Part shown: one piece after another, positions 17,400 to 25,618 of the stretch
Numbering within the stretch: position 1 is the first letter of the stretch
Layout: each line of letters starts with the position of its first letter
Assembly: GCF_039062465.1 (NCBI RefSeq)
Contig: NZ_JBCLNF010000001.1
Span: forward strand, 380,927 to 444,926
DNA length: 64,000 nucleotides
Direction: 5' to 3'
Source of the DNA: Parolsenella sp958406235
GTDB taxonomy: Bacteria; Actinomycetota; Coriobacteriia; Coriobacteriales; Atopobiaceae
Translations under genes and position numbers: made by a program
The notes under the pieces: model-generated
The model's input: only the letters and a program-made list of their open reading frames with translations
Databases searched by the model: none
Told to the model about the DNA's origin: nothing

Positions 17400-18142
17400 G
17401 CGACACCCAGACGAAAGTCAAGGCAAAGAGCACGAAGCGCAAAGGGTTCGACTACCTACGAAACAGCATCGTGAACTTCCCTGCGGGCGCGCGGGCGCTC
17501 TATGCGTTCGTTTTCTCCGTTCTTCACGCCTTCTCATCCATCGTCTATCCCACGACTTTTCGTGGAGAGGAGAACCTGACGGCCAGCGAGGACGGCAAGG
17601 GCGCGGTGCTCGTCATGAACCACGTCTCGATGGTCGAGCCCGTTGTCTTCATTGTTGGCCTCTGGCGCCGCGGAATTCGAATCAGGCCTCTCTATAAGAT
17701 CGATTTCGACAAGATTGCCCCCGCTCGGTGGCTCTTCCGACGCGTCGGCGGAATCCCGGTCGATCGTGGATCCGCCGACCTCAAGGCCCTCAAGGCGTGC
17801 CGCGACGCTTTGAAGCGTGGCGAGTACGTGCTCGTCTATCCCGAGGGCACCCGCGTCAAGAATGACGAGCAGCAAGTCGAGCTTCACGGTGGCTTTGCGA
17901 TGATTGCGCAGATGGCAGGAGCCAACGTTATTCCCTGCGCCGTCGTGGGCGCCGCGGACCCGTATAGGACCCGAAAGACGCGCCGTCGCATGCCCAAGAT
18001 CGCCATCGGGAAGCCCATTTCCTTTGACGAGCTCGAGGCCACCGACCGTAAAGGCAGGGTCTCCGAGATGGAACGCATCGCCATGAAAGACGTCTATGCG
18101 CTCAGAGACGAGCTTCGAAACGATTACCCCGGTCTTTGGTAA
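17396..18142 (+). CDS. plsC: 1-acyl-sn-glycerol-3-phosphate acyltransferase family
   Basis: This membrane-associated acyltransferase should add the second acyl chain in phosphatidate synthesis, which fits the nearby plsY, gpsA and cdsA. The glycerophosphate-binding motif YPEGTRVKN is near residue 143. The catalytic block is NHVSMVEP at 75-82: the usual H-x4-D dyad is H-x4-E here (His76, Glu81). A basic N-terminus and a hydrophobic stretch near residues 35-52 suggest membrane anchoring. The family call is firm; whether the substitution changes activity is open. Confidence 0.87.
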   Translation: MSDTQTKVKAKSTKRKGFDYLRNSIVNFPAGARALYAFVFSVLHAFSSIVYPTTFRGEENLTASEDGKGAVLVMNHVSMVEPVVFIVGLWRRGIRIRPLYKIDFDKIAPARWLFRRVGGIPVDRGSADLKALKACRDALKRGEYVLVYPEGTRVKNDEQQVELHGGFAMIAQMAGANVIPCAVVGAADPYRTRKTRRRMPKIAIGKPISFDELEATDRKGRVSEMERIAMKDVYALRDELRNDYPGLW

Positions 18143-18165
18143 CCACTCACTCCTTGGAGGACCCC

Positions 18166-19005
18166 ATGCCTGTGACCATCACCGTTGCCGAGTACGCGGG
18201 AGCGTGCTACGGAGTTCAAAGGGCGCTTGATCTCGTTCATAAGTTGGCGAGCGAGAGCGCGGGACCCGTCCGCACGCTTGGTCCACTCATCCATAACCCC
18301 CAGGTAGTTGCTGGACTTGAGGCCTCGGGAGTGACCGTTGCCAACGAGGTGCCCGATGATGCTGGCTCCACCCTCGTTCTTAGGACGCATGGGGTAGTTC
18401 CCGAAATTGAGCGCCGGGCTCGAGAGAACGGTCTTAACGTCGTCGATGCTACATGTCCATACGTCAAGCGAGTGCATCATGCGGCAGAACGTCTCCAGCG
18501 TGAGGGGTATCAGGTCCTCGTGGTAGGGGAGTCCGGTCATCCCGAAGTTGAGGCCATCCTCGGGCATGCCCCCGGAGCATTGGCCGTAGCTGACGTCGAC
18601 GCTCTCGATCAGGTTGACCTATCAAAGAAGGTCGGCGTAGTGGTCCAGACTACGCAGGCAAAGGCAACGCTCGACGCGGTCGTCTGCGAGCTCATGGGGC
18701 GCGTGCAGGAGGTGTGCGTCGTGAACACCATCTGCGAGGCTACGAGCGAACGCCAAGGCGCGGCGGCTCGCCTCGCGTCCACTTCGGACGTTATGGTCGT
18801 CATCGGCGGCAGAAACTCCGCGAACACGACGCGCCTTGCAGAGATCTGCACGAGCGCCTGCCCGCGAACCCATCACATCGAATCCCCGGATGAGCTCGAG
18901 GCCAGCTGGTTCGACGGAGCCTCGTCGATCGGCGTAACCGCCGGCGCCTCAACGCCCACCGCCCATATCGAAACCCTGGTCAAGGCAATCGAGGCTCTTT
19001 GCTAA
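18166..19005 (+). CDS. ispH: 4-hydroxy-3-methylbut-2-enyl diphosphate reductase
   Basis: This is the last MEP-pathway enzyme; it converts HMBPP to IPP and DMAPP with a [4Fe-4S] cluster. The three cluster cysteines lie in GACYGVQRA (near residue 12), DATCPYVKRVH and NTICEATSERQ. Substrate-binding motifs HNPQVV, RTHGVVP, GHPEVE and TTQAK are all present. ATG 18166 follows TTGGAGG; the frame is open from 18136 without such a site. Length is 279 residues. Confidence 0.94.
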   Translation: MPVTITVAEYAGACYGVQRALDLVHKLASESAGPVRTLGPLIHNPQVVAGLEASGVTVANEVPDDAGSTLVLRTHGVVPEIERRARENGLNVVDATCPYVKRVHHAAERLQREGYQVLVVGESGHPEVEAILGHAPGALAVADVDALDQVDLSKKVGVVVQTTQAKATLDAVVCELMGRVQEVCVVNTICEATSERQGAAARLASTSDVMVVIGGRNSANTTRLAEICTSACPRTHHIESPDELEASWFDGASSIGVTAGASTPTAHIETLVKAIEALC

Positions 19006-19028
19006 AAGCGTGGCAGACCGCTTTTCTT
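19004..19028 (+). terminator. Probable terminator after ispH
   Basis: A 7-bp stem AAAAGCG/CGCTTTT with an 8-base loop overlaps the ispH stop codon and ends in CTTTTCTT. It is short, so termination is probably partial. Confidence 0.5.
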
Positions 19029-19089
19029 CAGGATGCCGGAATGGGGCATGTTAGACTTTTACACCTGAACATTCGAGCAAGGAGCACTC

Positions 19090-20412
19090 ATGGCCAAGCC
19101 CATCGTCGCCATCGTCGGACGCCCCAACGTCGGCAAGTCCACGCTGGTTAACCGTATTGCACAGAAGAAGGAAGCCATCGTCCACGAAAGCCGTGGCGTC
19201 ACCCGAGATCGCAGCTACCACGAGGCAGACTGGTGTGGTCGCGAGTTCACTCTCGTTGACACCGGTGGCATCGAGACTGGCCGCTCGGATGACGCCTTTG
19301 CCGGCCGCATCCGCGAGCAGGCAGAGGCTGCCTGCCAGGAGGCGGACGTCATCATCTTCGTTGTCGACGCCACCACTGGCGTGACCGAAGAGGACGAGAC
19401 GGTTGCGCGCATCCTGCGTCGAGCCGGCAAGCCCGTCTTCCTCGTAGCTAACAAGCTTGACAATCCCGCGGACGACAAGACCATGTGGGATTTCTATGCC
19501 CTCGGCCTTGGTGAGCCCAGGCCCATTTCCGCCGTCCACGGTCATGGTACGGGAGACCTTCTCGACGAGGTCGTCGCTGCCCTTCCTGAGCCCGCAGAAG
19601 AGCCTGAGTATCCGGAGGACGCCCTCCGTGTTGCCATTATTGGCCGTCCGAACGTCGGCAAGTCCTCGATCACCAACCGCTTTGCCGGCAAGAATCGTTC
19701 CATCGTGAGTGACGTCGCCGGCACGACGCGCGACGCCCTCGACGTCATCGTCGAGCGTGGCGACAAGCGCTATCGTCTCGTTGACACCGCTGGCATGCGC
19801 AAGCGCAACCTTGTTCACGAAGACGTCGAGTACTACAGCCTCGTCAGGGGCCTTCGCGCCATCGACGAGGCGGAGGTCTGCTTGCTTGTCGTCGACGCCT
19901 CCGAGGGCGTTACCGAGCAGGATCAGAAGATTGCCGGCCTCGCCATCGAACGTGGATGCGCCCTCATCATCCTGCTCAACAAGTGGGATCTTGTGACCGA
20001 CGACCACGCACGTGAGGAGGTCATGCAGTCCGTCGCCCGTCGAATGACGTTTGCTCCCTGGGCTCCCGTCATCCGCGTATCCGCGCTCACGGGACGTTCA
20101 CTTGAGAAGGTCTGGGCCGTTGTTGACCGCGTGGGCGCCGCTCACTCCGGCCAGGTGTCCACGAGCGCACTCAACAACCTCCTCGCTCAGATGCGCGAGA
20201 GTGGTCACACCATCGTCAAGGGGCCGAAGCGCCTTCGCATTCAGTATGCGAACCAAACCGGCAATTGCCCGCCCGCCCTTACGTTCTTCTGTAACTTCCC
20301 CGAGCTCATCGATGATAACTTCAAGCGTTATCTCGAAAATCGCCTTCGCGAGCAGTTCAATCTCGAAGGCACTCCTCTCCGTCTGAGGTTCCGAAAGAAA
20401 CAATCCGCCTAA
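19090..20412 (+). CDS. der: Ribosome-associated GTPase Der (EngA)
   Basis: A double-GTPase needed for 50S ribosome assembly. Two tandem G domains are visible: GRPNVGKSTL near residue 9 with DTGG, and GRPNVGKSSI near residue 185 with DTAGM and NKWD. A KH-like C-terminal domain ends in basic RFRKKQ. Length (440 residues) is normal. An AAGGAGC site precedes ATG 19090. Confidence 0.96.
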   Translation: MAKPIVAIVGRPNVGKSTLVNRIAQKKEAIVHESRGVTRDRSYHEADWCGREFTLVDTGGIETGRSDDAFAGRIREQAEAACQEADVIIFVVDATTGVTEEDETVARILRRAGKPVFLVANKLDNPADDKTMWDFYALGLGEPRPISAVHGHGTGDLLDEVVAALPEPAEEPEYPEDALRVAIIGRPNVGKSSITNRFAGKNRSIVSDVAGTTRDALDVIVERGDKRYRLVDTAGMRKRNLVHEDVEYYSLVRGLRAIDEAEVCLLVVDASEGVTEQDQKIAGLAIERGCALIILLNKWDLVTDDHAREEVMQSVARRMTFAPWAPVIRVSALTGRSLEKVWAVVDRVGAAHSGQVSTSALNNLLAQMRESGHTIVKGPKRLRIQYANQTGNCPPALTFFCNFPELIDDNFKRYLENRLREQFNLEGTPLRLRFRKKQSA

Positions 20413-20448
20413 GGCAAGCCCGAGGGCTCTCGAAGGGACGTTTGGCTC

Positions 20449-21144
20449 ATGTCGATTAACTACCCCGTTCTCGTTGCCTATCTCGTTATCACGTTTCTAG
20501 TCTGCGGCATACCGTTTGGTAAGATCATCGCGAGGGCGAGGGGCGTTGACATTCAGAAGGTAGGCTCCGGCAACATCGGAACCACGAACGTCGCTCGCGA
20601 GATTGGCAAGGGCGCAGCCGCCCTCACGTTGCTTCTTGACGCCGGAAAAGGCGCGCTTGCCACTGGTCTCGCCCTTTGGTTCTTCCCTGCATTCATCACC
20701 GGGGGTGCCTCTGTAGCGCCTCATGGTGATGTGGCATGGCTCGAGGGGCTGGTTACCCTTGCTGCCATATGCGGCCACATCTTCTCGCCCTTCCTCCACT
20801 TCCATGGCGGCAAGGGCATCGCCGTGGGCGTGGGCACCCTCCTCGGCTTTGCTTGGCCCGTGGGCCTCATGGAGCTCGCCATCTTCCTCGTTATTGCTGT
20901 CGCGTCGAAGAGGGTATCAGCGGGCTCTGTAACCGTGGCCGCTATTCTGGGCCCGGTCTTTGCGCTCATATATGGTCCAAACCTCGGGCTCGACCTTCTT
21001 CTCGAGCTTGCGGGCCTCGTCGTTGTGTGGGCCCATCGGTCCAATATCAAGAAGCTCATCAACGGGCAAGAGAAGGAGTTCTCCTTCCACAAGCGTGGCG
21101 ACAAGCCCGCGCCTGACGACGACACCATAGGAGAATCCAAATGA
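20449..21144 (+). CDS. plsY: Glycerol-3-phosphate acyltransferase (acyl-phosphate type)
   Basis: An integral membrane enzyme that makes lysophosphatidate from acyl-phosphate and glycerol 3-phosphate. The conserved motif GSGNIGTTNVAR lies near residue 38 and the second motif FHGGKGIAVGVG near residue 120. Several membrane helices follow and the tail is charged. It is coupled to gpsA, which makes its substrate, through a 4-base overlap. Confidence 0.94.
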   Translation: MSINYPVLVAYLVITFLVCGIPFGKIIARARGVDIQKVGSGNIGTTNVAREIGKGAAALTLLLDAGKGALATGLALWFFPAFITGGASVAPHGDVAWLEGLVTLAAICGHIFSPFLHFHGGKGIAVGVGTLLGFAWPVGLMELAIFLVIAVASKRVSAGSVTVAAILGPVFALIYGPNLGLDLLLELAGLVVVWAHRSNIKKLINGQEKEFSFHKRGDKPAPDDDTIGESK

Positions 21145-22160
21145 ACGCACGCGCCGCGGTCATAGGTGCCGGTTCATGGGGGACCGCCTTCGCCGGCCTC
21201 GTAGCCCAGAACGTTGATGAAGTGCGACTCTGGTGTCACAGCGCCAAAAGTGCGGACGCAATCAACGGGACGCACCATAACCCCCGGTATATCGCAGACT
21301 ATGAGCTACCGGCAAACGTTGTCGCCACCAGCTCGCTAGGAGAGGCGCTTCGTGATGCAAGCGTTGTTGTGCTCGCGCTGCCCTCCGTCCATCTTCGTCG
21401 AGTGTCTGGCGAGCTAGCGGAGTTCCTGACGCGCGACGTTCCCGTGATCACCCTCACAAAGGGTATCGAGGCCAAAACCGGAATGCTCATGACCGAGGTG
21501 GCTGCAGACGAGCTCGGTTCTCCCGAGCGCTTCTGTGCCCTTTCTGGTCCAAACCATGCCGAGGAGGTTCACCTTGGCATGTACTCCGCTGCCGTACTCG
21601 CTGGTGTTGACTCCAGCCTGACGCGTTCGCTTCTCGACATTGTGGCAACGCCGAAATTCCGCGTCTATGTATCTCCCGACGTTAGGGGGGTGGAGACCTG
21701 CGGAGCGGTTAAGAACGTCATCGCCATCGCCTGCGGCATGGCCGCTGGCAGCGGTCTCGGAGACAACACGCTCGCGGTCATCATGACGCGTGGCATCGCC
21801 GAGATTGGCCGCGTCGTTAACGCACTGGGCGGAGACCCTATGACGTGCATGGGCCTTGCCGGCATGGGGGACCTTGTTGCCACTTGCACTTCAGAACACT
21901 CTCGCAACCGTCGTTTTGGCGAGGCATTTTCTCGTGGGATGTCGCTCCAGGACTTCGAGCGCGAGAGCCATATGGTCGTCGAAGGTGCAAACGCGGTGAT
22001 TTCCGTTCGTGAGCTGGCTCACAAGATGGGAGTCGACGTTCCCATCACAGAGGCAGTCTGGGGCCTCGTTCACGGTGGAGTCGCCCTTGATGACGTTGTC
22101 GAGAAGCTCGTTGGAAGGCCTCTGACTCACGAGTTTTACGGCATGGGCAAATACAACTAG
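21141..22160 (+). CDS. gpsA: Glycerol-3-phosphate dehydrogenase [NAD(P)+]
   Basis: This enzyme reduces dihydroxyacetone phosphate to glycerol 3-phosphate for phospholipid synthesis. The nucleotide-binding motif is GAGSWGTAFA at residues 8-17. LTKGIE, GPNHAEEV, the catalytic Lys in GAVKNVIAIACG, and RNRRFGE near the C-terminus are as in the family. Length is 339 residues. It overlaps plsY by 4 bases. Confidence 0.95.
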   Translation: MNARAAVIGAGSWGTAFAGLVAQNVDEVRLWCHSAKSADAINGTHHNPRYIADYELPANVVATSSLGEALRDASVVVLALPSVHLRRVSGELAEFLTRDVPVITLTKGIEAKTGMLMTEVAADELGSPERFCALSGPNHAEEVHLGMYSAAVLAGVDSSLTRSLLDIVATPKFRVYVSPDVRGVETCGAVKNVIAIACGMAAGSGLGDNTLAVIMTRGIAEIGRVVNALGGDPMTCMGLAGMGDLVATCTSEHSRNRRFGEAFSRGMSLQDFERESHMVVEGANAVISVRELAHKMGVDVPITEAVWGLVHGGVALDDVVEKLVGRPLTHEFYGMGKYN

Positions 22161-22208
22161 AATTAGGCGCCGTGAATCACAACACATGGCATCACGAAAG
22201 GATATAGC

Positions 22209-22886
22209 ATGCTCAACGACGTAATGATCGCCCCTTCCATCCTCTCGGCCGACATCGCGAATCTCGCGAACGACCTCGAGGCCATCGCCACTGCTGACTA
22301 TGTCCACGTCGATGTCATGGACGGCCACTTCGTTCCCAACCTCACGTTTGGAACCAATGTCGTGAAGGCCGTCAAGGCCTGCACCGATGTTCCCGCTGAC
22401 GTCCACCTCATGATTTCTAACCCGGACGAAATGGCCGTTGAGTATGCGAAGGCAGGCGCTGACCTCGTGTCTTTCCACGTCGAGGCCGCCACGCACGCCC
22501 ACCGCATTGTCTCCGCGATTCATGATGCTGGAGCAAAGGCCGGCATGGTCATCAATCCAGCTACGCCCGTGAGCTCTCTCGAGGCCATCATCGAAGACCT
22601 CGATCTCGTCCTCGTTATGTCCGTCAACCCCGGCTTCGGTGGACAGAAGTTCATTCCTGGCTCCCTGCGCAAGGTTGCCCAGGTCGCGGCTCTCGCTGCC
22701 GAGCGCGGCGTGAATCCGATCATCGAGGTTGACGGTGGCTGCAGCGCGGCCAATGCTGCCGATCTCGTTACCGCCGGTGCCACCATGCTCGTTGCTGGCA
22801 GCGCCGTTTATGGCAAGGAGGATCGTGCCGCAGCTATCGCCGAAATTCGCGCTGCTGGTCGCGAGGGTCTCACGAAGAGGGCTTAA
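22209..22886 (+). CDS. rpe: Ribulose-phosphate 3-epimerase
   Basis: A TIM-barrel enzyme of the pentose phosphate pathway that interconverts ribulose and xylulose 5-phosphate. APSILSADIANLA lies at the N-terminus, VDVMDGHFVPNLTFG carries metal and catalytic residues, VMSVNPGFGGQKF follows, and VDGGCS is near the C-terminus. Length (225 residues) is normal. GAAAGGA precedes ATG 22209. Confidence 0.95.
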   Translation: MLNDVMIAPSILSADIANLANDLEAIATADYVHVDVMDGHFVPNLTFGTNVVKAVKACTDVPADVHLMISNPDEMAVEYAKAGADLVSFHVEAATHAHRIVSAIHDAGAKAGMVINPATPVSSLEAIIEDLDLVLVMSVNPGFGGQKFIPGSLRKVAQVAALAAERGVNPIIEVDGGCSAANAADLVTAGATMLVAGSAVYGKEDRAAAIAEIRAAGREGLTKRA

Positions 22887-22892
22887 TTCCAT

Positions 22893-24059
22893 ATGAGCAA
22901 GCGCTACACCTATCTAGACTATGCCGCCTCGGCCCCACTTCGACCGGAGGCCCGAGATGCTTGGCTTGCCTACCACGAGAAACCCGGCTCGGAGGCTAAC
23001 CCCAACTCGCTCCATTCGCTCGGCCGTGAGGCAGCGCGCGAGCTTGAGGTTGCCAGAAGAACGATAGCCACCTCTATCGGCTGCGGGTTCCGCCCCGGCG
23101 AGGTCGTGATCACATCCGGTGGTACGGAGTCCAACAACCTTGCCGTGCTTGGCATGGCGGAGGGCGCTCGGCGCAAGAGCTCAAATAAGAGGAAGAGGGT
23201 CATTCTCTCCGCCATCGAGCATGACTCCGTTCTTGATGTGGCATCGCTGCTGAGGTCCCGTGGGTTCGAAGTCGAGCTTGTGGGTCCAGACCGCAATGGC
23301 GTCGTCCAACCCGACGAGCTCACTCGCGTCATGGGGGAGAACTGTGCCCTCGTGAGCGTCATGGCAGCCAACAACGAGACGGGCGTCATACAGCCCACGG
23401 CGAAGCTCGTCGAGGTTGCCCACGCCGGTGGCGCGGTCATTCACGTTGACGCCGTCCAGGCTTTCGGTCGCATTCCCCTTGACGCCGCCAAGGCCGACGC
23501 TATCTCCGTCGCAGCCCACAAGATCGGTGGTCCGCTCGGCGTCGGCGCGCTCGCGATTCGCACAAGGTGCCCCTTCGAGGCGCAAAGCCTCGGTGGCGGC
23601 CAGGAAGGCGGTAAGCGCCCCGGAACCCAGGACGTCGCCGGCACCGTCGCGTTCGCTGCGGCCTGCCGCGTCGTCATGCGCGACCTGACCACCGTAAGGC
23701 CCAAGGTCGCCGCGATGGCGAACAAGGCCTACTCGCGCCTCTGCGCCGAGGGAACCGGCATCCTACCGACAACCCAGGCCTTCGTGGATGACACGCGCAT
23801 GCCCGGCATGATCAGCGTCATGGTCCCTGGGATGGAATCTGAGACCCTCATTCTCAAACTTGATGACCTTGGATTCGAGGTTTCCGCGGGCTCAGCCTGC
23901 TCTTCAGACTCTCTCGATCCGAGCCACGTCCTCTCCGCTATGGGCGTTCCGAGAGATCAGGCCCTTGGCGCGCTTCGCATCAGCTTCGATGAGCGCGTGA
24001 GCGAGCAAGACCTCGATGCGTTCTGTGACGCCCTGCTAAAGATCGTTCGCAAGGGGTAA
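22893..24059 (+). CDS. Cysteine desulfurase (NifS/IscS-like)
   Basis: A PLP enzyme that removes sulfur from cysteine for Fe-S clusters or tRNA thiolation. It has YLDYAASAP at the start, TSGGTESNN near residue 73, ANNETG, HVDAVQAFG and the PLP Lys in SVAAHKIGGP. The persulfide Cys is in SAGSACSSDSLDPSHVL near residue 336. Length is 388 residues. No scaffold (iscU/nifU) or mnmA gene is adjacent, so its sulfur acceptor is unknown. It starts 6 bases after rpe. Confidence 0.9.
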   Translation: MSKRYTYLDYAASAPLRPEARDAWLAYHEKPGSEANPNSLHSLGREAARELEVARRTIATSIGCGFRPGEVVITSGGTESNNLAVLGMAEGARRKSSNKRKRVILSAIEHDSVLDVASLLRSRGFEVELVGPDRNGVVQPDELTRVMGENCALVSVMAANNETGVIQPTAKLVEVAHAGGAVIHVDAVQAFGRIPLDAAKADAISVAAHKIGGPLGVGALAIRTRCPFEAQSLGGGQEGGKRPGTQDVAGTVAFAAACRVVMRDLTTVRPKVAAMANKAYSRLCAEGTGILPTTQAFVDDTRMPGMISVMVPGMESETLILKLDDLGFEVSAGSACSSDSLDPSHVLSAMGVPRDQALGALRISFDERVSEQDLDAFCDALLKIVRKG

Positions 24060-24069
24060 GTCGATACCC

Positions 24070-24095
24070 GACGGGGCCCGTGCGGCCCCGTCTTT
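24070..24095 (+). terminator. Intrinsic terminator after the cysteine desulfurase
   Basis: A perfect 9-bp GC-rich stem (24070-24078 with 24084-24092) and a 5-base loop are followed by TTTGT. It separates the rpe-desulfurase pair from the next operon. Confidence 0.75.
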
Positions 24096-24114
24096 GTATC
24101 TACGAGGAGGTAAC

Positions 24115-24897
24115 ATGCTCGTCGGCGATATCGTCAATCTGCTTTTCGCACAGTACGACGAGGCCCTGGCTGAGCCGTGGGACAAGCCTGGCCTATCCGT
24201 TGGCTCCCCAAACGCCAGGGTTGAGGCAATCGCGTGCGCGCTCGACCCCACTCCCACCAACATCAGGCTCGCGAAGGAGTCTGGCGCGAACGTCCTCGTC
24301 ACCCACCACCCGGCGTTTCTCGATCCTCCTTTTCCCATTACGCCAGACGCTAGCACGAGTTCTATTGGTGGGGCTTCGGTCTATGAGGCGGCAAGACTCG
24401 GCGTGTCACTTATTGCCATGCACACCAACCTTGACCGATCCGAAGACGCGCTCGACCTCATCGCCGACAAGCTGTCGCTAGGGCGCATCGGTCGCTTGCA
24501 AGAGCCCGACGGCTTTGGAGCCCTGCTCGACGCCTCATCCCTTACGCTATCCGAGCTTGCCGATCGCGCCGGCACGGCATTCGCTTGCACGCCCGTCGTC
24601 TGGGGAGACCCCAAGGCGGCTCAAGATAAAGCCGCTTTCTGCTCCGGATCACTCGGGTCACTCGGCCACGATGCCATTCAGAAGGGGCTGAGTTGCGTGA
24701 TTGCCGGGGAGGCCGGATATCATCGCCTCCTTGAGCTTTCCGAAGCGGGAGTTGCCGTTATACTTTTAGGCCATGACGCTTCCGAGCTTCCCTTTGCAGG
24801 TCTTCTTGCAAAGACACTGTCTCTCGGGGCGCCTGACACGCGAATAATCACCTTAGACGAGAGCCTGCGCTGGCATGCGTGGGGCACGGGAGAGTGA
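24115..24897 (+). CDS. Nif3-like dinuclear metal centre protein (YbgI/YqfO family)
   Basis: A 260-residue protein of a widespread family with a di-metal site and no settled function. Metal ligands are visible in VTHHPAF (near residue 64), AMHTNLD (near residue 101) and GEAGYHR (near residue 205). The family is sometimes labelled GTP cyclohydrolase I type 2, a name with weak support. ATG 24115 has a strong AGGAGG site. Confidence 0.85.
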   Translation: MLVGDIVNLLFAQYDEALAEPWDKPGLSVGSPNARVEAIACALDPTPTNIRLAKESGANVLVTHHPAFLDPPFPITPDASTSSIGGASVYEAARLGVSLIAMHTNLDRSEDALDLIADKLSLGRIGRLQEPDGFGALLDASSLTLSELADRAGTAFACTPVVWGDPKAAQDKAAFCSGSLGSLGHDAIQKGLSCVIAGEAGYHRLLELSEAGVAVILLGHDASELPFAGLLAKTLSLGAPDTRIITLDESLRWHAWGTGE

Positions 24898-24902
24898 GAA
24901 CT

Positions 24903-25616
24903 ATGTCAGAGGCAACCGCGCTGCTGAGGCTCCAGGAGATTGACCTCGAGCTCATGAGGTCGAAGAAGGTAGCTCAGGATCTTCCCCAGAGGGCAAAGGT
25001 CGAGGCCGCAAGAGCCGCGGTCAAGAAGGTCATGGGCGAGCTCACGAAGATCATCGGTCAGCGCAAGGACATCGAGATCGAGCTTCAGGATCTCGAGGAG
25101 GACAAGGTCTATTACGCGGACAAGGTTACCGAGATTCAGGAGAGCGTTTCCAACGGCACCTATCGCGATGCGCAGAATTTCGAAGCCGCCCTCGCGACCC
25201 TCGCAAAGCGCATCGAAAAGGCTGAGTTCGACTCCAATGCCCTTGTTGGCCAGCTCGAAACCGTCGAGCGCGCGGAGAAGAACGCTCGCGACCTTGTTGC
25301 CAAGCTCGAGGCCGAGGAGAAGACCCAGACGGATTCGTTTAAGGCAGACGTTGAGTCCATTCGAGCCCACGTTTCCGAGCTCGCTAAGGAGCGCGAGAGC
25401 GTTGTCGCCCAGATCAGCGCCCAAAATCTCGCCGCTTATGACGCGGCCTGCAAGCGTTTTGGCGGAATCGCCGTCGAGACCCTCGTTGGCAATCGCCCCT
25501 CGGTCTGTCGCGTTGCGCTCCAGCCGAGCTCTTATACGGATATCCGTCGTTCGAACGCCGAGGTTACGACGTGCCCCTATTGCAAGCGCATGCTTGTCAT
25601 TTCCAAGGAGGAGTAA
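24903..25616 (+). CDS. Coiled-coil protein with a degenerate C-terminal zinc ribbon
   Basis: A 237-residue protein that is almost entirely charged heptad-like helix (residues about 5-180), with CPYCKRML at the end. This fits the conserved family of C4-type zinc-ribbon coiled-coil proteins found beside Nif3-like genes in actinobacteria. The first zinc knuckle, normally CxxC, is reduced to a single Cys in PSVCRVAL, so four-Cys zinc binding looks lost. Function is unknown. It starts 5 bases after the Nif3-like gene. Confidence 0.75.
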   Translation: MSEATALLRLQEIDLELMRSKKVAQDLPQRAKVEAARAAVKKVMGELTKIIGQRKDIEIELQDLEEDKVYYADKVTEIQESVSNGTYRDAQNFEAALATLAKRIEKAEFDSNALVGQLETVERAEKNARDLVAKLEAEEKTQTDSFKADVESIRAHVSELAKERESVVAQISAQNLAAYDAACKRFGGIAVETLVGNRPSVCRVALQPSSYTDIRRSNAEVTTCPYCKRMLVISKEE

Positions 25617-25618
25617 CC

